A stretch of 64,000 nucleotides of DNA from Halorubrum xinjiangense (GCF_900102375.1 NZ_FNBO01000014.1:1-64000); one strand, 5' to 3'. Counted from the first letter of the stretch, positions 30,174 to 38,892 are shown. Notes: generated by a model not told the origin, from the sequence alone. Program-made: numbers and translations.

Positions 30174-32363
30174 TCAGGCGCCTTCCTTGTCGCCGCCGCC
30201 CGAATCGTCTGCGGCGCCGGTGTCGACGGTCTCCGCGGCGTCAGCGGCGTGGTCACCCGATTCCGACGCGACCTCGTCGGCGTCGGCGATGTCGACCCCA
30301 TCGCTTTCGGTAACGTCGTCCCCGTCGCCGCCCTCGATAGCGTCCTCTTCGCCGCCGCCCTCGATAACGTCTTCTTCGCCGCCGCCTTCGCCCGTCGAGT
30401 CAGATTCAGGTTCCGGGGCCTCCGCCTCGTCCGGCGTCCGTGACTCGGACTCCGCCGGCGGTTCGGCGGGGTCTGCCGGCTTGAACCCGGCCGTTTCGAG
30501 GTCCGCGTCGAGGCTCGCGCGCGGGTCCGCGCCGCGCTCGTGGAGGATGGCGCGCGTCGCCTCCCTGTCGACCGTTCCCGAGACCGTTCGGGGGAGCTCC
30601 TCGACGTAGGCCACCGTCTTCGGGAGCTTGAACCCCGCGAGTCGGTCGCGGGCGAAGTCGACGAACGCCGCCTCGTCGACGGGCGCGGGGCCGATGCCGC
30701 CGGCCTCAATGGCCGGCTCCGGGGTCTCGGTGTCTGGTTCTTCCGTCTCGCCGTCCGACTCCGCGCCCTCATCGTCCGCGGCGTCTGCTTCTGGGGCGTC
30801 TCCGCCTGCGGCGTCTGCTTCTGGGGCGTCTCCGTTCGCTCCGGAATCGCCCGCCGAGGGGTTGGGATCCGAAGCGGTGTCCGTCTCGGCCTCGGCCGAC
30901 ACCGACGGGAACCGGTCGCCGACGGCCACGAGGGCCGCGACGCGCTCGCCCCACACCTCGTCGTCGAGCCCGACAACCGCCACGTCGTCGACCTCGGCGT
31001 ACTCCCGGAGCACGTCCGCGACCTCCCCGGGTTCGACGTTCTCGCCGCCGCTGATGATCCGGTCGTCGACGCGGTTGAGCACGTGGAGGTAGCCGTCCTC
31101 GTCGAACCGTCCGACGTCGCCCGTGTGGAGACCGTACGGGCCGAACTTTGATCTGTCGAGGCTCTCGGAGCCGATCCCGTTCAGGTCGACCGCGTCGGTG
31201 GGAGACGCGTCAGTTTCGTCGATTGCGTCCGGAGCAGGCGCGTCGCCTTCGTCGGCGCCTTCCGTGGAATCGCCCCCGCTCTCGGCGAGATACCCCGGTG
31301 TGATCGTCGGCCCCCTGACGACGATCTCACCGGTGTTGCCCGGCTTGGCCGGATCGCCGTCGTCGTCGACGACCGTCACGTCGGTGCCGAAGAGCGGTCT
31401 CCCGACCGTCCCGATCCGGCCTCTGGTCTGTCGGGGCGTCGCGGTCGTTATCTGCGAGGCGGCCTCCGTCATCCCGTACGTCGGGTAGACGGGGACAGAG
31501 TAGTCGCGACACCGCTCTATCAGCTCCCCCGGCGCGGGCGCGCCCCCGAGCAGGACCACGCGGAGCGAGTCCGACAGCGTCCCGCGTCTGTCGAGCATCC
31601 GGCGGAGCATCGTCGGGACGAGCGAGACGCCGGTCACGTCGTACGCGTCGATGTCGTCGGCGGTGCCGCCAGCGTCGAACCCCTCGCGCAACACGAGCGT
31701 GGTCCCGTACAGCACCGACCGGTACACCGGGGCGAGCCCGCCCATATGGTGGAGCGACAGCGACACGAGCCATCGGTCGTCGGCCTCGACGCCCAGGCGG
31801 AACGCGGAGGCGACCGCCGAGCTGTACACGTTGCCCGCGGTCAGCGGCACGGGCTTGGGCTCGCCGGTGGTCCCCGAGGTGAACAGCACGCAGAGCGGGT
31901 CAGCGAACCCCCACTCCGGCGGGTCGAGCGACGCGGGGTCGACGTCATGGATCCCGGTGACCGCGGGGCTCGTCGGGTCGTCGACGGAGTAGACGGGGAC
32001 CCCCTCGATCTGCGACGCCGCGTCGGTGGCCGTCGGCTCTGTCGGCTCCGCGCAGACGACCGCGTCGAGGTCGGTCCGATCGATCCGCGCCGCGATCTCG
32101 CGCGACGTCAGCTCCTGCCCGAGCGGCACAAACGTCGCGCCGATCCGCATCGTCGCGTGGACGAGCCCGACGGTGCCCACGTACGGGGGCGTGAGCACGC
32201 CGATTCGGTCGCCCGCTCCGAGTCCGTGGGCCCCGAGCCGGCCCGCCGTCTCGGCGACGAGCCGGTCGAGGTCGGTGTAGCTCCACGCTTCGCCGTCCTC
32301 GGCGCGGACGAGAGCGGTGTCGTTCGGCGACGAGACCACGCGGTGAGAGAGCCAGTCGCGCAT
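30174..32363 (-). CDS. menE: o-Succinylbenzoate-CoA ligase-like AMP-forming ligase (MenE-like)
   Basis: This 729-residue ANL-family enzyme has the P-loop FTSGTTGEPKP near 159-169, the A5 motif YPTYGMTEAA near 290-299, HTGDVGRFDEDGYLHVLNR and the final lysine in GTVDREA. Typical MenE is 450-520 residues. This one has acidic low-complexity insertions near 357-400 and 485-560 and an acidic tail of about 115 residues. It should activate o-succinylbenzoate for menaquinone synthesis. Isochorismate synthase is about 6.5 kb away, so the men genes are scattered. An in-frame GTG 9 bases upstream is an alternative start. A Usp gene lies 33 bases upstream. Confidence 0.8.
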   Translation of the reverse strand: MRDWLSHRVVSSPNDTALVRAEDGEAWSYTDLDRLVAETAGRLGAHGLGAGDRIGVLTPPYVGTVGLVHATMRIGATFVPLGQELTSREIAARIDRTDLDAVVCAEPTEPTATDAASQIEGVPVYSVDDPTSPAVTGIHDVDPASLDPPEWGFADPLCVLFTSGTTGEPKPVPLTAGNVYSSAVASAFRLGVEADDRWLVSLSLHHMGGLAPVYRSVLYGTTLVLREGFDAGGTADDIDAYDVTGVSLVPTMLRRMLDRRGTLSDSLRVVLLGGAPAPGELIERCRDYSVPVYPTYGMTEAASQITTATPRQTRGRIGTVGRPLFGTDVTVVDDDGDPAKPGNTGEIVVRGPTITPGYLAESGGDSTEGADEGDAPAPDAIDETDASPTDAVDLNGIGSESLDRSKFGPYGLHTGDVGRFDEDGYLHVLNRVDDRIISGGENVEPGEVADVLREYAEVDDVAVVGLDDEVWGERVAALVAVGDRFPSVSAEAETDTASDPNPSAGDSGANGDAPEADAAGGDAPEADAADDEGAESDGETEEPDTETPEPAIEAGGIGPAPVDEAAFVDFARDRLAGFKLPKTVAYVEELPRTVSGTVDREATRAILHERGADPRASLDADLETAGFKPADPAEPPAESESRTPDEAEAPEPESDSTGEGGGEEDVIEGGGEEDAIEGGDGDDVTESDGVDIADADEVASESGDHAADAAETVDTGAADDSGGGDKEGA

Positions 32364-32396
32364 CGGTGTCACCCGCGTCCGCCGAGCGCGATGCGG

Positions 32397-32831
32397 TTAC
32401 TCATCCGCCGGCTGCCGCACGGTCAACACCGGGACGTCCGAGGTCCGGACGACCCGCTCGGTGACGCTTCCGAGGAGGTAGCGGTCGAGCCCCTTCCGCC
32501 CGTGGGTCCCCATCACGACGACGTCGATGCCGTGCTCGTCGACGTAGTCGTGGATCGACCGGTAGGCCGTCCCCGACGTGACGCTGGTGACGCAGTCGAC
32601 GCCGGCGTCCGCGGCGGCGTCGGCCACGCGCTTCGTCGCCTCCGCCCCCTCCGATTCGAGCGCCTCGACGACGACCTCCGCGCCCGCTTCGAGGCTGGAG
32701 TACGCCGCGCCGTCGACGACGTACAGTGCGTGGAGGCGCGCGCCGTACTGCTCCGCGAGGTCGATCGCGTGTTCGATCGCGGCGTCCGACGCCGGGCTGC
32801 CGTCGGTGGGAACGAGGATCTCTGAGTACAT
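32397..32831 (-). CDS. Universal stress protein (UspA family)
   Basis: This is a 144-residue protein with the UspA fold: VPTDGSPASDAAIEHAIDLA at the start and the ATP-binding-type GTHGRKGLDRYLLGSV loop near 110-126. The loop suggests it binds nucleotide. It should be a cytoplasmic dimer in stress physiology. It sits 33 bases upstream of the MenE-like gene, in the same direction. A second Usp is at 62226. Confidence 0.93.
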   Translation of the reverse strand: MYSEILVPTDGSPASDAAIEHAIDLAEQYGARLHALYVVDGAAYSSLEAGAEVVVEALESEGAEATKRVADAAADAGVDCVTSVTSGTAYRSIHDYVDEHGIDVVVMGTHGRKGLDRYLLGSVTERVVRTSDVPVLTVRQPADE

Positions 32832-32927
32832 CTCACTCCGTGGTACAGCGGGTATCGATTAAAAACCCGATCAACTTCTCGAACTGTAGTAAGGAACGAA
32901 TACCGCCGTCTCGATCGGCTCCCCGTC

Positions 32928-33881
32928 CTACCGGAACCCCATCGCCTCGATCTGCTCTTGGTACCGGTTGCGGATGGTGACCTCGGTGACCTGCGCGACG
33001 TCGGCGACCTCACGTTGGGTCTTCTTCTCGTTACAGAGCAGCGAGGCCGCGTAGATGGCGGCCGCCGCGAAGCCGGTTGGGGACTTCCCGGAGAGTAACC
33101 CCTGTTCGGCGGAGACGTCGATGATTTCGGTCGCCTTCGACTGGACCTCTTCGGAGAGCTGGAGCGCGGACGCGAACCGGGGGACGAACTGCTTGGGGTC
33201 GACCGGCTTCAGCTCGAGTCCCAGCTCCTGGGAGATATACCGATACGTTCGACCGATCTCCTTTTGCGGCACCCGCGAGACGTCCGCGACCTCGTCGAGG
33301 CTGCGGGGGATCCCCTCCTGTCGGCAGGCGGCGTACAGGGCGGCGGTGGAGACGCCCTCGATGGAGCGGCCGCGGATCAGGTCCTCGTTGAGCGCGCGTC
33401 GATAGATGACGGACGCGACCTCGCGTACCGAGCGGGGGACGCCGAGCGCGCTCGCCATGCGGTCGATCTCCGAGAGCGCGAACTGGAGGTTGCGCTCGCC
33501 CGCGTCTTTGGTTCGAATCCGCTCCTGCCACTTCCGGAGGCGATGCATCTGCGAGCGCTTCTCCGAGGAGAGCGACCGCCCATAGGCGTCTTTGTCCTTC
33601 CAGTCGATCGTCGTCGTCAGCCCCTTGTCGTGCATCGTCTCCGTGATCGGGGCGCCGACGCGCGATTTCGACTGCCGCTCGTTGTGGTTGAACGCGCGCC
33701 ACTCCGGGCCGCGGTCGATGTTCCGCTCGTCTAAGACGAGCCCGCAGTCCTCGCAGACGAGCTCTTGGTCGGCGTCGGTGACGATGTTCTCCGAGTCACA
33801 CTCCGGACAGGAGACCGTCGATTCGTCCGTTTCCTGCTCCGTGTCCCGCTCCTGTTGCCGCTGGCGACTCGGACGTTCCAT
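32928..33881 (-). CDS. tfb: Transcription initiation factor TFB (second copy)
   Basis: This 317-residue TFB has the zinc ribbon Cys25, Cys28, Cys43 and Cys46, the [23 protein letters not shown]-reader region in the usual place, and two cyclin repeats. Its BRE-contacting HTH reads [20 protein letters not shown]. It is the more canonical of the two, with a short N-terminal tail. A TATA box (minus strand) at 33905-33914 predicts a leaderless transcript. Haloarchaea often carry several TFBs that divide promoters between them. Confidence 0.96.
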   Translation of the reverse strand: MERPSRQRQQERDTEQETDESTVSCPECDSENIVTDADQELVCEDCGLVLDERNIDRGPEWRAFNHNERQSKSRVGAPITETMHDKGLTTTIDWKDKDAYGRSLSSEKRSQMHRLRKWQERIRTKDAGERNLQFALSEIDRMASALGVPRSVREVASVIYRRALNEDLIRGRSIEGVSTAALYAACRQEGIPRSLDEVADVSRVPQKEIGRTYRYISQELGLELKPVDPKQFVPRFASALQLSEEVQSKATEIIDVSAEQGLLSGKSPTGFAAAAIYAASLLCNEKKTQREVADVAQVTEVTIRNRYQEQIEAMGFR

Positions 33882-33904
33882 TAAAAGGTTTGTGGTCAGT
33901 CGCG

Positions 33905-33914
33905 TATTTAAACC
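33905..33914 (-). promoter_or_regulatory. TATA box of second TFB gene
   Basis: The minus strand reads GGTTTAAATA, about 24-33 bases before the ATG at 33881, a typical distance for leaderless transcription. The plus strand in this patch is clearly AT-rich relative to the flanks. Confidence 0.65.
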
Positions 33915-34254
33915 TTATCCACGTCTATTAACGATCCTGATGGTTCTCGGTTCGTTCTAATCACGGGATATCGGCTCATAGGGCGCGCATACTGGCAGTA
34001 TCGAGAATCTATCGGGTATCCGTCGACGACGGCGGCGGCGCTTCCGCGGTCCACCGTGACGCACGAAACGTGACCGTGAGTTGAGGTCGGATTCGCCGCG
34101 CCGTTCGCAAACCCCGGGCCCAGTTTAGACTCCGTCGTTCGTCGCCGGTTGCCTGCCCATTGACCGCCGTTTACTCGCCGTTCGCCCGCCATATCCGTCG
34201 ATTTCGGCCCCGATGCGGTCCGATTCCCGACGCCAAAATATTACTATCAAACAT

Positions 34255-34264
34255 CTATAAAGAC
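34255..34264 (+). promoter_or_regulatory. TATA box of METTL5 operon
   Basis: CTATAAAGAC lies about 30-39 bases before ATG 34294, within an AT-rich tract (34235-34275). A start site near 34282 and a leader of about 12 bases are expected. Confidence 0.55.
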
Positions 34265-34293
34265 TTTTGTATTACCTATGCCAATAGGTCGGT

Positions 34294-34686
34294 ATGAGTA
34301 CCACCTCGTCCCCGGGCATCGAACGCACGCTGCGCGGCTGTCGTCCCGCCGACGTCGACCCCGTCGTCATCGACGCGGCGGACTTAGACAGCACCGCGCC
34401 CGACCACCTCCGCGACCTCAAGCGGGGGCTCGCCGCCCGCGGCTACCAGCCCGCCGCGGTCGCGGCCGAGGCGACGTTCGACGCCGAGAGCACGCTCGAA
34501 CGCCAGCGCGAGGCCGACCGGCTCCGCGGGCTCGTCCGCGCGGCGTCGTTCCTCGGCGCCGGCCGGGTCGAGGTCAGCGTCGACGGCGAGGCGTCCAAGC
34601 AGGCCCGCACCGCCCTCGCGGCGCTCGCCGAGCGGGCCGACCGCGAGGGCGTCGAGTTCGTCCGCGTCGACGGCGACAGCGCCTGA
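34294..34686 (+). CDS. Haloarchaeal protein of unknown function, METTL5-linked
   Basis: The product has 130 residues. It has VVIDAADLD and HLRDLKRGLAARGYQPAAV in the first half, a charged helix (STLERQREADRLRGLVRAA) in the middle, then VEVSVDGEASKQARTALAALAERA. This looks like a compact alpha/beta domain without cysteines. I do not recognise a named family. Its stop lies 3 bases before the ATG of the METTL5-like methyltransferase, so the two form a tight operon. A role as RNA-binding partner is inference only. Confidence 0.75.
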   Translation: MSTTSSPGIERTLRGCRPADVDPVVIDAADLDSTAPDHLRDLKRGLAARGYQPAAVAAEATFDAESTLERQREADRLRGLVRAASFLGAGRVEVSVDGEASKQARTALAALAERADREGVEFVRVDGDSA

Positions 34687-34689
34687 CCG

Positions 34690-35313
34690 ATGGCGACGAA
34701 GCGGTCGCTCGCGACCAAGCTTGGCGTCGTCGCCGGCTTCGAGCGTCCAGACGCCGCCCTCGAACAGTACCCGACGCCGCCGGAGCTGGCCGCCCACGTC
34801 GTCCACCTCGCCGACCTCCACGGCGACGTCGAGGGCCGGACCGTGATCGACCTCGGCGCCGGCACCGGGATGCTCGCACTGGCCGCCGCGCTGCGCGGTC
34901 CGGCCCGCGTCGTCGGCCTCGAACTCGACGGCGGCGCGCTCGCGACCGCCCGGGCCAACGAGCGCCGGGTCGCAGCCAGCGCCCCCGTCCACTGGGTCCG
35001 CGGCGACGCCACGCGCCCGCCGCTCGCCATTGCGGAGCCCGCGACCGTCGTGATGAACCCGCCGTTCGGCGCGCAGGATGGCAACCGCAACGCTGATCGG
35101 GAGTTCCTCGCGGTCGCGAGCGACCTCGCGGACGTCTCCTACTCGGTCCACAACGCCGGAAGCCGGGAGTTCGTTGAGGCGTTCGCCGCCGACGAGGGCG
35201 GGGAGGTCACCCACGCGTTCGCGGCGGAATTCCGGATCGACGCGCAGTTCGACCACCACACCGACGAGGCGCGCGAGATCGACACCGAAGTGTACCGGAT
35301 CGAGTGGGCGTGA
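34690..35313 (+). CDS. METTL5-like RNA N6-adenine methyltransferase
   Basis: This is a 207-residue class I methyltransferase. The SAM loop is DLGAGTGML at 54-62, and the catalytic motif IV is NPPFG at 123-127, the form used by N6-adenine methyltransferases of the METTL5 type. The N-terminus has EQYPTPPELAAHVVHLA, typical of this family. Human METTL5 methylates one adenine in 18S rRNA with TRMT112. The archaeal target is probably rRNA, but is not shown by sequence. The gene follows its 130-residue partner by 3 bases. Confidence 0.9.
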   Translation: MATKRSLATKLGVVAGFERPDAALEQYPTPPELAAHVVHLADLHGDVEGRTVIDLGAGTGMLALAAALRGPARVVGLELDGGALATARANERRVAASAPVHWVRGDATRPPLAIAEPATVVMNPPFGAQDGNRNADREFLAVASDLADVSYSVHNAGSREFVEAFAADEGGEVTHAFAAEFRIDAQFDHHTDEAREIDTEVYRIEWA

Positions 35314-35353
35314 GACGCGCGGCTCCCCTTCCCCGCGAGGCGACCGATGCGGG

Positions 35354-37240
35354 CTACTGCCGGCCCTCGTAGCGCTCCCGCTGCGCGACCCGCACGCGCG
35401 TCTCGCCGCGCTCCGCGTACAGGACGTCGCTCTCTCTGACGAGTTCGACGCCCCGGAGCGTCACCGACTCGTTCGCCGCCGGGAGCGGCGCGCTCGCGTT
35501 GCCGCCCGGACCGTCGACCCGCAACTCGAATCCCCCTCGCGTCGCCGCGACGGTGACGTTGCGGCCGTCGATCCGGGGCTCGGCCCGCGCCGGCTCGCTC
35601 GTGAACAGCGTCCGCCTGGTCTCGTTCCGTATCGCGTCGACCCGGTAAGTCGGACCGCCGTTTGCGGCGACCCAGCCGACCCGCTGGACCCAGACGGTCT
35701 CGCGCCAGCCGGCGCCGCCCACGTCGACCGCGCGGTACCCCCAGAACGCGAGGTTCCCCTTCGAGACGGCGGTCGTCCATATCTCGCGGTCCGGGTCGCT
35801 GACGATCACCCCCGAGGTGTTTACCGAGGTCGAGCGCCCGAACGCCTCGACGTCGACGACGCCCACCAGCTGGTCTTCCACATCCTCCGCGTAGGTCACC
35901 TGATACCCCTCCACCTCGATCGGGTCGCCTGGGAGGTCGCCGTCGTCGACGGCGACGAGGTTCGGGACGACGCCCGGCCCGGCGACAGCCGCCAGCGACG
36001 CGACGAGCAGGAAGAGACCGATCGCCGCCGGCATCGCCGACCGGACCCCGCCCCGGATCGTCTCGGGCTCCGGAACCGCTCGACTCGGCCACAGGGGCTC
36101 GTCCCGCGAGACGGCCGCGACGGCGACGACCGCGGCCAGCAGGGCGAGCAGCCCGACGCCGACCGCGCGGTACAGCTCGTACCGCTCGTTGCCGAGGTAC
36201 CAGTACACCGCCCACAGCCGGCGCGAGGCCCCGAACAGCAGCACCGCGCCGAAGACGACGGCCGCCGACCGCTCCGTCGCGTCAGTGCCGGACCCGTCGC
36301 CGTCCGCGGTCGCGAACGGGTGGTACCGCCACCGCCCCGCGGTCGTGTGCGGGTCCGCGTGGTGGTCTCCGCCGTTCGACCTCCGGGCTCGCCGTCGCAG
36401 GAGGACGACCGCGACCAGCGCGCCGCCGATGAGGCCGAGCGCGTGCCCCTGGATCGCGACGTTCGCCCACCCTGGCACGCCGTAGGAGGGGGACGCCTCC
36501 GCGAACGCCACCGGGACGCGGACGGCGTCGTAGAGGACGCTGACGAGCGTCGTCCCCGCCATCGCGACGACCGCGGCGACGGGGCGCGAGACGAGCGCGA
36601 ACCCCCAGTACGCGAACACCACCACGGAGAAGCCGATCACCGGCCCCAGCGCGAACAGCGCCGAGAGGAGGCCGAACGCGACGGCGGCGCTGGGGACGAT
36701 CAGGAACGCCCGGACGTAGGGGTTCGCGGCGGGCGACTCGACGGCCGCCACCCGGCTCGGCACCGCTCGGATTCGCTCGGGGAGTCTCCGCAGGCGGCTT
36801 GGGAGCCGCCGGAGGCGGACGGCGAGCCGGTCCCCCTCGTCGACCTCGCGTCCGGTGGGGAAGTGGCCGTACGCGTACTCGGCGAGCCCGCCCGCGACGA
36901 GCGCGGAGAGGAGGTTTCCAGTGATGTGCCCGCGGCCCGAGTGTGCGAAGCTAGACCAGAAGAGGCCCTCCGGGTAGAAGTACGACCACGACCGGAACGG
37001 GATCACGACCGGTCGGTTCGGGTCGTCGACGCCGGACTGGACGAACAGGTACACCCCGAGCACGCCGGCGATCACGACGAGCGTCCCCCACGGGACGCCG
37101 AGGAGGAGCCGCGCGCGGAGCGCCCGCGTTCGGCCGGCGCCCGCGCGGTCGACGAGGAACACCGCGGCGAGCGCGACGACGACGGCGACGCCCCCGGCGG
37201 CGAGGTGAACGGCGTCCGACGTCAGCGCCTCCGCGACCAT
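35354..37240 (-). CDS. Rhomboid-family membrane protein
   Basis: This is a 628-residue membrane protein. Rhomboid features are visible in the first half: HITGNLLSALVAGGLAEY (the HxxxN-like helix), a serine in the GPVIGFSVVVFAYWG segment, and a histidine in the IQGHALGLIGGAL helix. The canonical GxSG is here GFSV, so protease activity should be doubted until tested. The second half (about 380-628) adds several more helices and an extracytoplasmic-looking domain with NVT and NASA sites. It is convergent with the METTL5 gene. Confidence 0.8.
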   Translation of the reverse strand: MVAEALTSDAVHLAAGGVAVVVALAAVFLVDRAGAGRTRALRARLLLGVPWGTLVVIAGVLGVYLFVQSGVDDPNRPVVIPFRSWSYFYPEGLFWSSFAHSGRGHITGNLLSALVAGGLAEYAYGHFPTGREVDEGDRLAVRLRRLPSRLRRLPERIRAVPSRVAAVESPAANPYVRAFLIVPSAAVAFGLLSALFALGPVIGFSVVVFAYWGFALVSRPVAAVVAMAGTTLVSVLYDAVRVPVAFAEASPSYGVPGWANVAIQGHALGLIGGALVAVVLLRRRARRSNGGDHHADPHTTAGRWRYHPFATADGDGSGTDATERSAAVVFGAVLLFGASRRLWAVYWYLGNERYELYRAVGVGLLALLAAVVAVAAVSRDEPLWPSRAVPEPETIRGGVRSAMPAAIGLFLLVASLAAVAGPGVVPNLVAVDDGDLPGDPIEVEGYQVTYAEDVEDQLVGVVDVEAFGRSTSVNTSGVIVSDPDREIWTTAVSKGNLAFWGYRAVDVGGAGWRETVWVQRVGWVAANGGPTYRVDAIRNETRRTLFTSEPARAEPRIDGRNVTVAATRGGFELRVDGPGGNASAPLPAANESVTLRGVELVRESDVLYAERGETRVRVAQRERYEGRQ

Positions 37241-37337
37241 ATCAGGGTCGAGGGGGCCGCGCGCACATCAATACGGGGGTCGATCCGGGGGTAAAGCGAT
37301 CCCCGAGATCAGGAGAGCAGCCCGAGCGCTCGGCGCG

Positions 37338-37616
37338 TCAGATCTTGTTCTCGGCGTCGTCGGCGAGCTCCTCCATCCGCTTGCCGACGCGGCCGGCGGG
37401 CGAGAACTCGTCTTCGCTCATCGCGTTCGCTAAGGCGTTGCCGAGAACGAACACGGCGTGTTTGTGCTCGCTCTTCGACTTGTGGACGTGGGAGGGGTCG
37501 ACGTCGAGCTCGTCGTAGGGGTCGAACAGCGAGCCGTCGACGGACTCCTGCGCGCGGAAGTGCTCCATGATCGTCACCATCTGTTCGTGAAGCTCGAGCA
37601 GCTCGTCCTTGTGCAT
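37338..37616 (-). CDS. UPF0058 family protein (second copy)
   Basis: This 92-residue paralogue of the 11801 gene starts MHKDELLELHEQMV and keeps the VHKSKSEHKHAVFVLG core. It has a longer acidic C-terminal helix. The conserved core suggests the same unknown role. The promoter palindrome CCCTTTAAGGG lies 24-34 bases before the ATG. Confidence 0.9.
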   Translation of the reverse strand: MHKDELLELHEQMVTIMEHFRAQESVDGSLFDPYDELDVDPSHVHKSKSEHKHAVFVLGNALANAMSEDEFSPAGRVGKRMEELADDAENKI

Positions 37617-37638
37617 ACCCACCGATACGGGTCGTAGG

Positions 37639-37650
37639 CCCTTTAAGGGT
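37639..37650 (-). promoter_or_regulatory. TATA-like palindrome of second UPF0058 gene
   Basis: The sequence CCCTTTAAGGG is self-complementary and centred about 28 bases before the ATG at 37616. It could act as the TATA element and possibly as an operator, because it is palindromic. This is inferred from position only. Confidence 0.5.
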
Positions 37651-37708
37651 TGTTGAGGTCGAGACGCACGGTTTCGGCGGTCGAGCCTCGGGAAAAACGG
37701 TCGCGCGG

Positions 37709-37924
37709 TCAGAAGACGTACTCGTCTTCGTGGCCCATCATCCCCTCGTCTTCGAACCCGTTGGAGTCGTCGTCGTCCCTCGGGCCGCTCGTCTTGTACG
37801 CCTTGATGCCGGTCGACAGCAGCTCCTCGACCGCCTCCTCGCGGTTGAGGAACTCCCCCTCCTCGACCATCTGGGCGATCTGCATCTCCAGATGCTCCGG
37901 CACGGTTATCTTCACTCGTGGCAT
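37709..37924 (-). CDS. Ribbon-helix-helix regulator (CopG-like)
   Basis: The 71-residue protein begins MPRVKITVPEHLEMQIAQMV. That is an RHH beta strand and first helix, followed by the second helix LNREEAVEELLSTGIKAY, and then an acidic tail. It should bind DNA as a dimer. No adjacent toxin gene is seen, so it is more likely a solitary haloarchaeal regulator. A TATA box (37951-37960) lies 27-36 bases before its ATG. Confidence 0.9.
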   Translation of the reverse strand: MPRVKITVPEHLEMQIAQMVEEGEFLNREEAVEELLSTGIKAYKTSGPRDDDDSNGFEDEGMMGHEDEYVF

Positions 37925-37950
37925 TTGCTGTGCGGGTCTTGTGGGATGGC

Positions 37951-37960
37951 GTATATAAAA
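37951..37960 (-). promoter_or_regulatory. TATA box of RHH regulator
   Basis: The plus strand reads GTATATAAAA, so the minus strand gives TTTTATATAC. It is 27-36 bases before the ATG at 37924, predicting a leaderless transcript. Confidence 0.65.
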
Positions 37961-38089
37961 TTGGCGTCGGAGATCCGTAGATTTGAAAACTCAAAACGAC
38001 GGTTCAAAAGTTCATTTTTGATGTGTTAAACATTTATTTGAGAAGTACGAACCAAATAAATCCAAGCCCTCCGCAGTCGGCGCGTCGCT

Positions 38090-38121
38090 CCCGCGAGTGC
38101 GGCGCTCGCGGGCAGCTGCCC
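38090..38121 (+). promoter_or_regulatory. Hairpin and 12-base palindrome before Mo oxidoreductase
   Basis: CCCGCGAG at 38090-38097 pairs with CTCGCGGG at 38105-38112 around a 7-base loop. It overlaps the perfect palindrome GGGCAGCTGCCC (38110-38121). It is 49-80 bases before the ATG at 38170 and downstream of an AT-rich tract around 38030, so it may lie in the mRNA leader. A regulatory role is speculative. Confidence 0.4.
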
Positions 38122-38169
38122 GTCTCCGAGAGCGACATCCATACGTCGGTCCGGGCCGAACCGGATGCT

Positions 38170-38784
38170 ATGACCGAATCCGGCGTCGACGCCGCCGAGG
38201 ACCTCACCGACCTCTACCGCGAGTACGGCGACGACCGGCTCCCGCCGGGACAGCGCGAGACCGACGGGTTCCCGGTGCTCTCGAAGAGCGGCACGCCCTC
38301 GTGGGACCCGGAGACGTTCGAGCTCGAGGTGTGGGGCGCCATCGAGGAGTCGCTCTCCCTCTCGCTCGACGAGTTCCGCGACCTCCCGACCGTCACCCAG
38401 CGACAGGACTTCCACTGCGTGACGGGGTGGAGCAAGTTCGACTGCGAGTTCACCGGCGTCGCGTTCGCCGACCTGGCCGAGCGCGCGGAGGTCCGCGACG
38501 AGGCGGAACACGTGATGTTCCACTCGCTGGACGGCTACACGACCGACCTCCCGCTCGACGAGTGTACGAAGCCGGGCGTCCAGCTCGCGCACGGCTTCGA
38601 CGGCGACGACCTCCCGGCCGACCACGGCGGCCCGATCCGGGTCGTCACGCCGCACAAGTACGCCTACAAGGGCGCGAAGTGGGTCTCGGGCGTGGAGTTC
38701 CTCACCGAGCCCGAGCTCGGCTACTGGGAGAAGCGGGGGTACAGCGACACGGCGAACCCCTGGAACGAGGACCGCTACAGCTAA
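38170..38784 (+). CDS. Sulfite oxidase-like molybdopterin oxidoreductase
   Basis: The 204-residue protein has the sulfite-oxidase-type molybdopterin fold. The cofactor cysteine is Cys83 in DFHCVTGWSKFDCEFTGV, and the domain continues with HMFHS-like strands, PHKYAYKGAKWV and GYSDTANPWNEDRY. These match cytosolic YedY-like proteins. It lacks a Tat signal and a heme domain, so it is cytoplasmic and probably accepts electrons from an unknown donor. The start at 38170 is supported by family length. Confidence 0.9.
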   Translation: MTESGVDAAEDLTDLYREYGDDRLPPGQRETDGFPVLSKSGTPSWDPETFELEVWGAIEESLSLSLDEFRDLPTVTQRQDFHCVTGWSKFDCEFTGVAFADLAERAEVRDEAEHVMFHSLDGYTTDLPLDECTKPGVQLAHGFDGDDLPADHGGPIRVVTPHKYAYKGAKWVSGVEFLTEPELGYWEKRGYSDTANPWNEDRYS

Positions 38785-38892
38785 CTGCGGACGGTCGCGG
38801 CTTGGATTCCTTTTTCAATTCTCGCTCGATTTCCCCCGTGCGCCCCGCCCCGATAGTCAGGATAAAGGGTCCCCGGCCCCGACTTGATACGT

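Larger units (their letters stand above)
33882..34293. other. 412-base intergenic region
   Basis: This region separates the second TFB gene (minus) from the METTL5 operon (plus). Apart from the TATA boxes at 33905-33914 and 34255-34264 I see no gene, tRNA or convincing hairpin. The centre is GC-rich and without an open frame of quality. RNase P RNA and SRP RNA signatures were looked for and not seen. Confidence 0.5.

Noticed and set aside
33882-34293. RNase P RNA or SRP RNA in the 412-base gap
   Set aside because: No conserved cores of either RNA were found and the hairpins needed are absent.
35078-37294. 738-residue plus-strand ORF
   Set aside because: It is antisense to the rhomboid-like gene, whose hydrophobic helices and motifs are convincing.
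38023-38169. Upstream extension of the molybdopterin oxidoreductase from ATG 38023
   Set aside because: The extra residues are polar and do not match the family, and the hairpin lies in this stretch.
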